Source of the DNA: Roseomonas sp. KE2513
Lineage (GTDB): Bacteria > Pseudomonadota > Alphaproteobacteria > Acetobacterales > Acetobacteraceae
NCBI RefSeq assembly: GCF_016107305.1
Contig: NZ_RCVR01000012.1
Location: forward strand, 62,001-126,000
Direction: 5' to 3'
Length of the DNA stretch: 64,000 bases
Both the position numbers and the translations under genes were made by a program. How positions within the stretch are numbered: position 1 is the first letter of the stretch; each line of letters begins with the position of its first letter. Below are positions 36,004 to 44,841 of this stretch, piece after piece. Under the pieces are notes generated by a model. That model had not been told where the DNA came from and made no database searches. It was given only the letters and a program-made list of their open reading frames with translations.

Positions 36004-36897
36004 TCAGCGCTGGGTGCGCGGGCAGAAGAAGCTGCTGCGGCCGCTCTGCACGATGCGCGCGACGCCCGCGCAGGCGGGCGGCCCCGGGCAGCGCGGGCAG
36101 GGCTGGCCGTGGCGGTCGTAGACCTCGAAGCGGTCCTGGAAGCGGCCGATCTCGCCATCGCTGCGCACATAGTCGCGCAGCGAGGACCCGCCGGCCTCGA
36201 TCGCCTCCGTCAGCACGGCCTTGATTGCGGGCACGAGGCGCGCAGCGCGCGCGCCCGGCACCGTGGCGGCCAGGCGGCGGGGCGAGATGCCCGCGCGGAA
36301 CAGCGCCTCCGCCACGTAGATGTTGCCGAGCCCCGCCACCATGCCTTGGTCGAGCAGCGCCGCCTTGATCGGCGTGTTCTTGCCGGTCAGCGAGCGGGAG
36401 AGGGAGGCGGCGTTGAACCCGTCATCCAGCGGCTCCGGCCCCATGCCCTGCAACAGCCGGTGCGAATCCTCGGCCTCCGTCGGCACGAGGTCGAGGCAGC
36501 CGAAGCGCCGCGGGTCCTGGAAGCCGACGCGCCAGCCATCCTCCGTCTCCATCATCAGGTGCTCATGCGCGAGGCCGTCAGCTGCGCCGCGCGCGTCCGA
36601 GAAGGCGCCCTGCGGGGCGATACGCGGCACCGGCCCTTCCCCCGGCGGCCGCGCCACCATCCGGCCGGACATGCCGAGATGGATGAGGGCCGATTCTTCT
36701 TCCGACAGCCGCATGAGCATGTACTTGCCCCGGCGCCGGAACCCCTCCACCCGGCGCCCGCCGAGGCGCTCGGCCAGGTTCTCGGGAAAAGGCCAGCGCA
36801 GGCCGGCGCGGCGGGTCTCGGCGCGGGCGATGGTCCGGCCGGTGAGCACGGCGGAGAGGCCGCGCATCACGGTCTCGACTTCGGGCAGTTCGGGCAT
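36004..36897 (-). CDS. mutM: Formamidopyrimidine-DNA glycosylase
   Basis: 297-residue base-excision repair enzyme that removes 8-oxoguanine and nicks the site. The N-terminal [14 protein letters not shown] carries catalytic Pro2 and Glu3; [23 protein letters not shown] is the helix-two-turn-helix. The C-terminal zinc-finger region reads CPRC...PPACAG...FFCPRTQR: the usual final CxxC has lost its last cysteine to Thr, while an extra Cys is present between the two halves. Zinc may still be held by four cysteines in another arrangement. Divergent from ggt. Confidence 0.93.
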   Translation of the reverse strand: MPELPEVETVMRGLSAVLTGRTIARAETRRAGLRWPFPENLAERLGGRRVEGFRRRGKYMLMRLSEEESALIHLGMSGRMVARPPGEGPVPRIAPQGAFSDARGAADGLAHEHLMMETEDGWRVGFQDPRRFGCLDLVPTEAEDSHRLLQGMGPEPLDDGFNAASLSRSLTGKNTPIKAALLDQGMVAGLGNIYVAEALFRAGISPRRLAATVPGARAARLVPAIKAVLTEAIEAGGSSLRDYVRSDGEIGRFQDRFEVYDRHGQPCPRCPGPPACAGVARIVQSGRSSFFCPRTQR

Positions 36898-36996
36898 GGC
36901 GGAGATATGGGAATGACGCGCCGCCCCTCCAGCCGGAACCCTCGCCCGTGGCTCCCGGCGGTCATAAGCTCCGCCACCTGCCCCGGGAGTTCATCC

Positions 36997-38688
36997 ATGC
37001 GCCTGCGTCCCGCCCTGCTCCTCGCCGCACTCTTGACCACGGCGGCCTCGGCGGGCGCCGTCGAGGGTCCTGCCCGCCAGATGGTTGCCGCCGCCCACCC
37101 GCTGGCCGCTCGCGCCGGCCTCGACATCCTCCGCGCCGGTGGCAGCGCGGCGGACGCCGCCGTCGCGGTGCAGGCCGTGCTCTCGGTCGTGGAGCCCAAC
37201 GCCACGGGTCTTCTCGGCGGTGCCCTCCTTCTTCACTGGGACGCCGCGGCGCGCCGCCTCGCGGGCTACGAGGGCATCGCCTCCGCCCCCGCGGCCGCCA
37301 CCTCCCGCCTTGTGGAGGCTGCGGACGGAACGCGCGTCGGCGCGGCGACCGTCGCCCGCTCCGGCCGCGCGGTGGGCGTGCCCGGCACGCTGCGGATGCT
37401 CGCCCTCGTCCATGCCGACCACGGCCGCCTGCCCTGGCGCGACCTCCTGGCCCCTGCCATCCGCGCGGCGGAGGAGGGCTTCCCGATGCCGCCCACCCTC
37501 CACCGCGTCATCGGCGCGCGCGCATCGGAACTCGCGCGCGACCCCGATATCCGCGCCCTCTACTTCGGCCCCGACGGCAAGCCCCTGCCGGTCGGCACCC
37601 CGATCCGCAATCCCGCCCAGGCCGCCGCCTTGCGCCTGCTTGCCCAAGCCGGCTCCGAGGCCCTCTACCGCGGCCCGCTGGCCGGCGCGGTGCTGGAGGC
37701 AACGGGCCGCGAGCCCGTGTCCGGCTGGATGACGGCCGAGGATCTCGCGACCTATGAGGCAAAGCGCCGCGATCCCGTCTGCTCCGCCGCCTTCGGCCGC
37801 CAGGTCTGTTCGGCCTCGCCCCCCTCCTCCGGAGGCGTCGCCTTGCAGCAGCAGGTCGGGATGCTCGACCGCCTCGGCATCGCCCGCCTCGCGCCGGACT
37901 CGGCGGAGGCCGCCCACCTCATCCTCGAGGCCAGTCGCCTCGCCACCGCCGACCGCCGCCGCTGGATGGGCGACCCGGACCGCGTGCCCGTGCCCACTGC
38001 GCCCCTTGTCTCCCCCACCTATCTTGAAGCGCGCGCCCGCTTGATCGACCCCGCCCGTGCCATGGCCGAGGCGAGCGCCGGCAACCCGCTGGAGCGCCAT
38101 GGCGGGCTGCCCGCCGCCTCCGATCCCCTGGCGCTCGCCGGCACCTCGCATGTCGCCATCGTCGACGCCGCCGGTGACGCGGTTTCCTTCACCACCACCA
38201 ACAACCTTAATTTTGGGGCGGAGCGGCTGGCGGCCGGCATCACTCTCAACAACGGCCTGACCAACTTCGCCGCCAATCCCGGCCCCGCCGAGTCACCCGC
38301 CTTCAACGCCATGGCCGGCGGCAAGCGCCCCGTGACCACCATGGCGCCGACCATCGTCCTCGGGGCGGACGGCATGCCGGAGCTTGTTGTCGGCGCGGGC
38401 GGGGGGGCGCGCATCGTCGATTCAGTGGCGGTCGCGGTGGTGGAGGTCCTTGCCTGGGGCGCCGATACCCGCCGCGCCACCGGTCGCCCGCGCATCGGCG
38501 CCCAGAACGGCGAGGAGGAGCTGGAGGCGAACACCCCCGCCGCCGCGCTGGCCGAGCCGCTCCGCGCCATGGGCCACGCGCCGCGTGTGGGGGAGATGAA
38601 CACGGGCCTCCAGCTCATCCGCCGCGTCCCCGGCGGTTGGGAAGGTGCGGCGGACCCGCGTCGGGACGGGGTGGCATTGGGGGACTGA
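36997..38688 (+). CDS. ggt: Gamma-glutamyltransferase
   Basis: 563-residue periplasmic Ntn-hydrolase that cleaves glutathione and gamma-glutamyl amides, self-processing into two subunits. Signal MRLRPALLLAALLTTAASAGAV; the large-subunit start AAAHPLAARAGLDILRAGGSAADAAVAVQAVLSVVEP is typical. The autocatalytic Thr lies in LAGTSHVAIVDAAGDAVSFT (about residue 382-386), followed by NNLNFGAERLAAGITLNNGLTNF and the oxyanion/Gly-Gly stretch VVGAGGGARIV. The start at 36997 is fixed by the signal peptide. It lies between mutM and ubiE, which are usually direct neighbours. Confidence 0.93.
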   Translation: MRLRPALLLAALLTTAASAGAVEGPARQMVAAAHPLAARAGLDILRAGGSAADAAVAVQAVLSVVEPNATGLLGGALLLHWDAAARRLAGYEGIASAPAAATSRLVEAADGTRVGAATVARSGRAVGVPGTLRMLALVHADHGRLPWRDLLAPAIRAAEEGFPMPPTLHRVIGARASELARDPDIRALYFGPDGKPLPVGTPIRNPAQAAALRLLAQAGSEALYRGPLAGAVLEATGREPVSGWMTAEDLATYEAKRRDPVCSAAFGRQVCSASPPSSGGVALQQQVGMLDRLGIARLAPDSAEAAHLILEASRLATADRRRWMGDPDRVPVPTAPLVSPTYLEARARLIDPARAMAEASAGNPLERHGGLPAASDPLALAGTSHVAIVDAAGDAVSFTTTNNLNFGAERLAAGITLNNGLTNFAANPGPAESPAFNAMAGGKRPVTTMAPTIVLGADGMPELVVGAGGGARIVDSVAVAVVEVLAWGADTRRATGRPRIGAQNGEEELEANTPAAALAEPLRAMGHAPRVGEMNTGLQLIRRVPGGWEGAADPRRDGVALGD

Positions 38689-38755
38689 GCCCCTTTTTCA
38701 CCGAAGCAGGCTGGGGGGGCTGGGGTAGGCCGCCCCGGCGGCCTATCCTCCGGCC

Positions 38756-39511
38756 ATGTCCCAGAACGACGCTACGAACGACACCATCGACTTCGGCTTC
38801 ACCCCCGTCCCGCGCGAGAGCAAGGCGACCCTCGTCCGCCAGGTCTTCGACAGCGTGGCGCCGAAATACGATGTCATGAACGACCTCATGTCGGTCGGCC
38901 TGCACCGGCTCTGGAAGCGCGCCTTCGTCAACGCCATCGGCGCGGGCCCGCGCGACACGCTGCTCGACCTCGCGGCCGGCACAGGCGACATCGGCTTCCT
39001 CGCGAAGGAGCGGGGCGCGGGCCGCGTGATCCTGGCCGACATCAACGCCGCCATGCTCGGCGTGGGGCAGGGCAGGGCGCTCGGCCGGGGTCTCGCCTCG
39101 GGCCTCGACTTCGTCTGCTGCGACGCCGAGCGCCTGCCCTTTCCCGACCGTTCGGTGGAGCGCGTTTCCATGGCCTTCGGCCTGCGCAACTGCACCGACA
39201 AGCCCGCCGTGCTGCGCGAGGCCCGCCGCGTGCTGCGCCCAGGTGGCCGCTTCCTCGTGCTGGAATTCTCCCGCTTGCAGGTGGCGGCGCTGGACCCGCT
39301 CTACGACGCCTGGAGCTTCAAGGCCCTGCCCGCCATCGGCGCCCGCGTCGCCAAGGATTCCGAAAGCTACCGCTACCTCGCCGAGAGCATCCGCATGATG
39401 CCCGACCAGGAGGCGCTGGCGACGATGTTCCGCGAGGCGGACCTCGAGAACGTCACCTACCGCAACCTCTCCGGCGGCATCGTCGCCATCCATTCCGGGT
39501 GGCGGCTGTGA
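38756..39511 (+). CDS. ubiE: Ubiquinone/menaquinone C-methyltransferase
   Basis: 251-residue SAM methyltransferase of ubiquinone synthesis. Diagnostic blocks: VFDSVAPKYDVMNDLMSVGLHRLWKR (about 30-55), DLAAGTGDIGFLA (SAM motif I), FPDRSVERVSMAFGLRN, and the C-terminal [18 protein letters not shown] 20-bp near-palindrome at 38726-38745 lies just upstream of the ATG. The stop overlaps the coaBC start. The ubiB kinase gene, commonly between ubiE and coaBC in alphaproteobacteria, is absent here. Confidence 0.96.
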   Translation: MSQNDATNDTIDFGFTPVPRESKATLVRQVFDSVAPKYDVMNDLMSVGLHRLWKRAFVNAIGAGPRDTLLDLAAGTGDIGFLAKERGAGRVILADINAAMLGVGQGRALGRGLASGLDFVCCDAERLPFPDRSVERVSMAFGLRNCTDKPAVLREARRVLRPGGRFLVLEFSRLQVAALDPLYDAWSFKALPAIGARVAKDSESYRYLAESIRMMPDQEALATMFREADLENVTYRNLSGGIVAIHSGWRL

Positions 39512-40938
39512 GCCTCGCCGGCAAGCGCGTCCTCCTGATCGTCTCTGGCTCGGTCGCCGCCTACAAGTCGCTGGAGCTGGCGCGCCTGCTCGGCAAGGGC
39601 GGCGCCACCGTGACCGGCCTGCTGACGGCCGGCGGCGCCCGCTTCGTCACCCCCCATGCGCTGCAGGCCATCACCGGCCGCGCCCTCGCGCAGGATCTCT
39701 GGTCGCTGGAGGAGGAATCCGCCCGAGGCCATATCCGCCTCGCGCGCGAGACCGACCTCGTCGTCGTCGCCCCGGCCTCCGCGGACCGGCTCGCCCGCAT
39801 GGCGGCGGGCTTGGCCGACGACCTTGCCGGCGCAGCCCTCCTCGCCTGGGACGGCCCGGTGCTCGTCGCCCCCGCCATGAACCCGACCATGTGGTCCCAC
39901 CCCGCGACCGGCGCAAACGTCGCGACCCTCATGGCGCGCGGCGTCACCTTCATCGGCCCGGAGGACGGCCCCATGGCCGAGGCCGAAAGCGGCACCGGCC
40001 GCCTCTCCGAGCCCGCCGCCATCCTCGCGGCCATCGACGCCATCCTCTCCGACCCCGACCACGGCGCCCCCGACGCCGCGCTGGAGGATGCGCTCGACGC
40101 CGCCATCGCCGAGCAGGAGGGCGAGCCCGCGCCGCGCCCGCGCCCGCCTTCCTCCTCCAGCTTCACCGAGGGCCTGCCGCATCCCGTGGATCACCACGCG
40201 GACCCGGTGGAGGCCGCTCCCTCCTCCTTCTCCGCCTCCCGCGCCGAGGGCGGACCGGCGCCGCACAGCCTTCGCGGCGCCGGGCCGGGCGCCCTGCCGC
40301 TCGCGGGCCGCCACGCCCTCGTCACCTCCGGCCCCACGCACGAGCCGATCGACCCCGTGCGCTACCTCGCCAACCGCTCCTCGGGGCAGCAAGGCCACGC
40401 TATCGCGGCGGCGCTGGCGGCGCTCGGCGCGCGCGTGACCCTTGTCTCGGGCCCTGTCTCCATCGCCGATCCCCGAGGGGTGGAGGTCGTGCATGTCGAG
40501 ACCGCCCGCGACATGCTGGCCGCCTGCGAGGCCGCGCTCCCAGCGGATGTCGCCATCTTCGCCGCCGCCGTCGCCGACTGGCGGCCGGCTGCCGTGGCCG
40601 CCCAGAAGATGAAGAAACCCCTCGACCAGTCGGCGCCGCCGCTGGCGCTGGTGCCGAACCCGGACATCCTCGCTACCCTCTCGCGCCATCCGCGGCGCCC
40701 CGAACTCGTTATCGGCTTCGCCGCCGAGACGGAGCGGGTGATCGAGCACGCCCAGGCGAAGCTCGCGCGCAAAGGCTGCGACTGGATCGTCGCTAACGAC
40801 GTCTCGGGCGATGCCATGGGCGGGGCGGAGAACACTGTTCACCTCGTGACCGGACACGGGGTGGAGCACTGGCCCCGTCTCCCCAAGGCAGAGGTTGCTG
40901 CCCGCCTGGCGGACCGCGTGGCCGAGGCCTTCCACTGA
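39508..40938 (+). CDS. coaBC: Bifunctional phosphopantothenoylcysteine decarboxylase/synthase
   Basis: 476-residue fused coenzyme A enzyme. The CoaC half (about 1-180) has [15 protein letters not shown], the catalytic histidine in [12 protein letters not shown] and the PAMNPTMW motif; the substrate-flap region reads [16 protein letters not shown], with no cysteine where E. coli has Cys158. The CoaB half (about 265-476) has [30 protein letters not shown] and the KMKK lysines. A Pro/Ser-rich linker of about 75 residues separates them and is longer than usual. GTG at 39508 overlapping the ubiE stop (GTGA) is chosen; GTG at 39499 is the alternative. Confidence 0.94.
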   Translation: MSLAGKRVLLIVSGSVAAYKSLELARLLGKGGATVTGLLTAGGARFVTPHALQAITGRALAQDLWSLEEESARGHIRLARETDLVVVAPASADRLARMAAGLADDLAGAALLAWDGPVLVAPAMNPTMWSHPATGANVATLMARGVTFIGPEDGPMAEAESGTGRLSEPAAILAAIDAILSDPDHGAPDAALEDALDAAIAEQEGEPAPRPRPPSSSSFTEGLPHPVDHHADPVEAAPSSFSASRAEGGPAPHSLRGAGPGALPLAGRHALVTSGPTHEPIDPVRYLANRSSGQQGHAIAAALAALGARVTLVSGPVSIADPRGVEVVHVETARDMLAACEAALPADVAIFAAAVADWRPAAVAAQKMKKPLDQSAPPLALVPNPDILATLSRHPRRPELVIGFAAETERVIEHAQAKLARKGCDWIVANDVSGDAMGGAENTVHLVTGHGVEHWPRLPKAEVAARLADRVAEAFH

Positions 40939-41387
40939 TGAGCGCGACCATCCGCGTCACCCGCCTGCCCCACGCGCAGGACCTCCCCTTGCCGAGTTAC
41001 GCGACGGAGGGCGCGGCCGCGATGGACCTGCTGGCCGCCGTCGACGCGCCCGCGGTGATCCCCCCCCAGGGCCGCGCCCTCATCCCCACCGGCCTTCGCG
41101 TGGCCCTGCCGCCCGGCCACGAGTGGCAGATCCGCCCCCGCTCCGGCCTCGCGCTCAAGCACGGCATCGTCCTGCCGAACTCCCCCGGCACGATCGACGA
41201 GGACTATCGCGGCGAGGTGCAGGTCATCCTCCTCAACGCCGGGAACGAGCCCTTCCGGGTGGAGCGCGGCATGCGCATCGCCCAGGCGGTGCTCGCCCCC
41301 GTGACGCGCGCCGTGTTCGAAGAGGTGCTGGAGTTGCCGGACACCCCGCGCGGCACGGGCGGCTTCGGCAGCACGGGGGCGCGCTAA
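40938..41387 (+). CDS. dut: dUTP diphosphatase
   Basis: 149-residue trimeric dUTPase that hydrolyses dUTP to dUMP, keeping uracil out of DNA. The five family motifs are present: [47 protein letters not shown] and the C-terminal [10 protein letters not shown] phosphate-covering arm. The ATG overlaps the coaBC stop (TGATG), giving coupled translation. Confidence 0.96.
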   Translation: MSATIRVTRLPHAQDLPLPSYATEGAAAMDLLAAVDAPAVIPPQGRALIPTGLRVALPPGHEWQIRPRSGLALKHGIVLPNSPGTIDEDYRGEVQVILLNAGNEPFRVERGMRIAQAVLAPVTRAVFEEVLELPDTPRGTGGFGSTGAR

Positions 41388-41429
41388 GGGCGCTTGTCCC
41401 ACCGCGCCGGACCGCCGACATCCCTCCCC

Positions 41430-42227
41430 ATGGACGGATCCCTGCCCCAGGCACCCAGCCTCGACTTCACCGAGGAGGAGCTTCACCGCTACTCCCGCCA
41501 CATCCTCCTCGGCGAGGTCGGCGCCATCGGCCAGTCGCGGCTGCGCGCGGCCCGCGTGCTCGTGGTCGGCGCGGGCGGGCTGGGCTCGCCGCTGGCGATG
41601 TATCTCGCGGCGGCGGGCATCGGCACCATCGGTCTCGTGGACCACGACACGCTGGAGCTGTCGAACCTCCAGCGGCAGGTCGCCCATACCACAGATCGCG
41701 TCGGCCGCCCGAAGGTCGAGAGCATGGCGGCCACGCTGCGTGCCCTGAACCCGCTGACCACCGTCGAGGCCCACGCGGTCCGCCTCACCGAGGAAACGGT
41801 GCGGGACCTCATCCCCCATTACGACATCGTCTGCGACGGCACGGACAACTTTCCCACCCGCTTCCTCCTCGGCGATGCCTGCCACCGCCTCGGCCGGCCT
41901 CTCGTCTCCGCCGCGGTGCTGCGCTTCGAGGGCCAGCTCTCCACCTTCAAGTCGCATCTTGGCGCGCCGCATCCCTGCCACCGCTGCCTGCACCCCGAGC
42001 CGCCGCCGGAGGGGCTCGTTCCCTCCTGCGGTGAAGCGGGCGTGCTCGGCGCCGTCACGGGGGTCATGGGCACGCTCCAGGCGACGGAGGTGCTGAAGGA
42101 GGTACTGGGCATCGGCGAATCCCTCTCCGGCCGCCTTCTCCTCTGGGACGCGCTGGACACGCGCTTCCGCACCATCCGCCTCCGCCGCGACCCCGCCTGC
42201 AAGCTCTGCGGCACAGAGGGGGCATGA
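41430..42227 (+). CDS. moeB: MoeB/ThiF-type adenylyltransferase
   Basis: 265-residue E1-like enzyme that adenylates the C-terminal Gly-Gly of a sulfur-carrier protein (MoaD or ThiS). ATP-binding VVGAGGLGSPLAMYLAAAGIGTIGLVDHDTLELSNLQRQ (about 44-82), catalytic-Cys region PSCGEAGVLGAVTGVMG, and two zinc CxxC pairs (HPCHRC and PACKLC). No rhodanese domain, so it resembles MoeB rather than the MOCS3-like fusion. ATG at 41430 is taken; a TTG at 41394 is possible. Its stop overlaps the dsrE-like gene. Molybdenum cofactor output would serve the molybdo-enzyme at 50312. Confidence 0.9.
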   Translation: MDGSLPQAPSLDFTEEELHRYSRHILLGEVGAIGQSRLRAARVLVVGAGGLGSPLAMYLAAAGIGTIGLVDHDTLELSNLQRQVAHTTDRVGRPKVESMAATLRALNPLTTVEAHAVRLTEETVRDLIPHYDIVCDGTDNFPTRFLLGDACHRLGRPLVSAAVLRFEGQLSTFKSHLGAPHPCHRCLHPEPPPEGLVPSCGEAGVLGAVTGVMGTLQATEVLKEVLGIGESLSGRLLLWDALDTRFRTIRLRRDPACKLCGTEGA

Positions 42228-42595
42228 ACCCCCTCGGCATCCTCCTTCGCGGGGAGGGGCACGAGCCCGCGCACTATGCCCTCGTGCTCGCCACTGCCGC
42301 GGCCGCCATCGGCCGCCCGGTGACGCTCTTCGCCACCAATGCCGGCCTCGCCCTCTTCCGCCGCGATGCGCCGCTCCTTTCCGACCCGCGGGAGGCTCTC
42401 CTCGCCGGGCGCGGCGTCGCGGGGATCGCCACCCTGATGGAAGCCGCGGAGGAACTCGGCCTCCGCCGCATCGCCTGCGAGGCCGGCCTGCGCGCCGAGG
42501 AGATCCCGCCCGAAGCACTGATGGACGGCGTGGAGGTCGCGGGAGTCGTGACCTTTCTCGAGGCGGTCGGCCCGGGCAACGCCCTCTCCCTCTAG
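42224..42595 (+). CDS. DsrE/F-like family protein
   Basis: 123-residue small alpha/beta protein beginning MNPLGILLRGEGHEPAHYALVLATAAAAIGRPVTLFATNAGLALFRRD, the Rossmann-like DsrE fold associated with sulfur relay. A lone cysteine lies in LRRIACEAG (about 86), the region where DsrE-type proteins carry the sulfur-bearing Cys. The ATG overlaps the moeB stop (ATGA), so the two are translated together and may act in one sulfur-transfer step. Function otherwise unknown. Confidence 0.77.
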   Translation: MNPLGILLRGEGHEPAHYALVLATAAAAIGRPVTLFATNAGLALFRRDAPLLSDPREALLAGRGVAGIATLMEAAEELGLRRIACEAGLRAEEIPPEALMDGVEVAGVVTFLEAVGPGNALSL

Positions 42596-42672
42596 CCGCG
42601 GCGGTTTTGCAACGCGCGGTTGCACGCGGCGCCTTGACCGGCGGGCAGGGTTTTGCGCGTGATCGGCCCCTG

Positions 42673-43593
42673 ATGAAACGCCTGCTCCCCCTCCTGTCCC
42701 TCCTGCTCGCGCTCTCGTCGGAGGGCCGGGCGCAGACGGCCGGATCGCTGCCGCCGCCGGTTCCCCGCGGCGCCACTGGCGCGCCCGCGCCGGCCGCCAC
42801 GACGCCCGCACCGGCTGCCGCGGCGCCCACCCCCTCCGGCCAGGCTTCGCCGGCCAGCCCCGCGGCCCCCCGCCGCCCCGGCTCCAACCCGCCCCGCCCG
42901 GCGAGCGGCAGCGCCGCGCCTTCCGGGGCCGCGCCCGCCGCTAGGGCGAACCCTTCAACCAGCTCCGGCCGCCCGGCCAATCCGCCGGCCGGCGGTGCCG
43001 CGTCCTCCCGCCCGGGCCAGCTACGCGGCTCGGATGGCAAGGGCACGCAGCGCCGCCGCGCGGCTGCGGGGGCTGCGGCCGGTGCCGCCGCGGGCGCCGC
43101 CACGGCCGCGCCGCCCGCGCCGAGCCCCGCGCCCGCCCCGGCCGAGCCCGCGCCGCCGCCGATCGGCCCCGTCACCAACCTTCCTCTGCCGCGCTTCGCC
43201 TCGCTGCGTGCCGAGGAGGTGAACCTCCGTGCCGGCCCCGGCACGCGCTACCCGATCGAGTGGACCTACCAGCGCCGCGACCTGCCGGTGCAGATCGTGC
43301 GCGAGTTCGAGCTCTGGCGCCGCATCAGGGACATGGAGGGCACGGAGGGCTGGGTGCACCAGTCCAACCTCACCGGACGCCGCAACCTGGTCGTCACCGG
43401 TGAGGAGAGAGTGCTCCGCCGCCGCCCCGAGGAAGCGGGTTCCGTCGTCGCGCGCCTGCAGCCCGGTGTGCTCGGCCGCATCCGCCTCTGCGCGACGGGG
43501 GAGGGCTGGTGCGAGGTCCAGGTAGGCGACCTTCGCGGCTGGCTCCGCCGCACCGACTTCTTCGGGACCATGCCGGGGGAGGAGGTGAAATGA
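42673..43593 (+). CDS. Secreted SH3-domain protein with Ala/Pro linker
   Basis: 306-residue exported protein. Signal MKRLLPLLSLLLALSSEGRAQ, then about 135 residues of Ala/Pro/Gly/Ser-rich disordered linker, a basic patch KGTQRRR, and a C-terminal pair of bacterial SH3 units (about 170-300): FASLRAEEVNLRAGPGTRYPIEWTYQRRDLPVQI...GTEGWVHQSNLTGRRNLVV and a second half ending GEGWCEVQVGDLRGWLRRTDFFG. Such domains bind cell wall or regulate envelope enzymes. Start at 42673 is fixed by the signal sequence. Confidence 0.85.
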   Translation: MKRLLPLLSLLLALSSEGRAQTAGSLPPPVPRGATGAPAPAATTPAPAAAAPTPSGQASPASPAAPRRPGSNPPRPASGSAAPSGAAPAARANPSTSSGRPANPPAGGAASSRPGQLRGSDGKGTQRRRAAAGAAAGAAAGAATAAPPAPSPAPAPAEPAPPPIGPVTNLPLPRFASLRAEEVNLRAGPGTRYPIEWTYQRRDLPVQIVREFELWRRIRDMEGTEGWVHQSNLTGRRNLVVTGEERVLRRRPEEAGSVVARLQPGVLGRIRLCATGEGWCEVQVGDLRGWLRRTDFFGTMPGEEVK

Positions 43594-43689
43594 TCCGCCC
43601 CGCGTACCGGCTTGCCGACCGCCGCCCCGAGGCCCTATCCCGCTGAGGAGGAAGCGCCCGACAGGGGCGCCGCGCAGGGGAAACGCCGC

Positions 43690-44667
43690 ATGACCGCACC
43701 GCACCGCCTCGGCCGCAGGCTCGCCCTCGCGCTGCCCGCGCTGGCCCTCGCCGCGCGCGGGGCCGGGGCGCAGACCGCGGGCGGCGTGCCGCTCCGCCTC
43801 GTCGTGCCCTTTCCGGCCGGTACCACGCCCGACACCCTCGCCCGGCTTTACGGCGCCGCCATCTCCGGTCCGCTCGGCCAGCCGGTGGTGGTGGACAATC
43901 GCGCGGGCGGCGGCGGCATGATCGCGGCCGAGTTCGCGGCCCGCGCGGCGCCCGACGGCAATACCCTCTTCGTCGGCAGCAACGGCACGATCTCGATCAA
44001 CAAGCACATCACCGAACGCATGCCCTTCGACCCCGACCGGGACTTCCGTCCGGTCGCCTTCCTCGGGGTCTCCATGCAGGTTCTCGTCGTGCGCCCGGGC
44101 CTCGCGACCGACCTCGCCGGCTTCCTCGCCCATGCGCGGGCGGAGGAGGTGAACTACGCGAGCGTGGGCGCGGGCTCGGCCGGGCACCTCTTCATGGCGG
44201 GCCTCGTCAGCCAGCTCGGGCTGAAGGGCCAGCACGTCCCCTACCGTGGCGCGCCCCAGGCCCTGCTCGAGATCGCCGCCGGGCGGGTGGAGGTGATGGT
44301 CGCCGCCATCGGCTCCGCCCTGCCCCTCATCCGGGAGGGGAAGGTGGTCGCGCTCGCCGTCACCGGCCCCGGCCGGGACCCGCTGCTGCCGGAGGTGCCG
44401 AGCTTCGAGCAGGCGGGCGTGCCCGGCTTCGCCCTGGGGGTCTGGAACGCCCTCTTCGCCCAGCGCGCGGTACCGGACGCGACGGTCGGGCGGATCGCCG
44501 CCGCCATCGCCGATGCCCAGCGAGACGAATCGGTGCGCCGCGGCGTGACGGCCGCCGGCTTCACGGTGGAGGCGCTCGACCCCGCCTCGATGAGCCGCTT
44601 CATCGCCGAGGAAAGCGCCCGCTGGGGCGAGATCGCGCGCGCGACAGGCGTGCGCCTGACCGACTGA
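43690..44667 (+). CDS. Bug/TctC-family receptor
   Basis: 325-residue periplasmic receptor. Signal MTAPHRLGRRLALALPALALAARGAGAQ; family blocks RLVVPFPAGTTPDTLARLYGAAI, VVVDNRAGGGGMIAAEFAARAAPDGNTLFVGS, HVPYRGAPQALLEIAAGRVEVMV and VPSFEQAGVPGFALGVWNALF. ATG at 43690 is used as it begins the signal; the longer frame to 43612 is polar. It stands alone between the SH3 protein and an unrelated gene, with no permease genes; ligand unknown. Confidence 0.9.
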   Translation: MTAPHRLGRRLALALPALALAARGAGAQTAGGVPLRLVVPFPAGTTPDTLARLYGAAISGPLGQPVVVDNRAGGGGMIAAEFAARAAPDGNTLFVGSNGTISINKHITERMPFDPDRDFRPVAFLGVSMQVLVVRPGLATDLAGFLAHARAEEVNYASVGAGSAGHLFMAGLVSQLGLKGQHVPYRGAPQALLEIAAGRVEVMVAAIGSALPLIREGKVVALAVTGPGRDPLLPEVPSFEQAGVPGFALGVWNALFAQRAVPDATVGRIAAAIADAQRDESVRRGVTAAGFTVEALDPASMSRFIAEESARWGEIARATGVRLTD

Positions 44668-44773
44668 CCGGGGCGTTGGGCAGGGAGGCTTCGCCCGTGG
44701 CCAGGTTGAGCCGTCGGCGCGGCCCTCTGGCCACAACAGCCCCGCGATGCGCCCGAACGCGCCGTTCCCTGAA

Positions 44774-44801
44774 TTCCAGCCGTCTGCGAAAGGGATTATA
44801 A
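44774..44801 (+). promoter_or_regulatory. Weak candidate promoter upstream of the 637-residue protein
   Basis: TTCCAG (44774-44779) and TTATAA (44796-44801), 16 bases apart, about 40 bases before the GTG start. The -10 box stands out in the GC-rich context; the -35 is poor. Sequence match only. Confidence 0.25.
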
Positions 44802-44841
44802 GCCTCGGCGCATCCATTCCCCTGCATGAGGTCGCTGCGCC

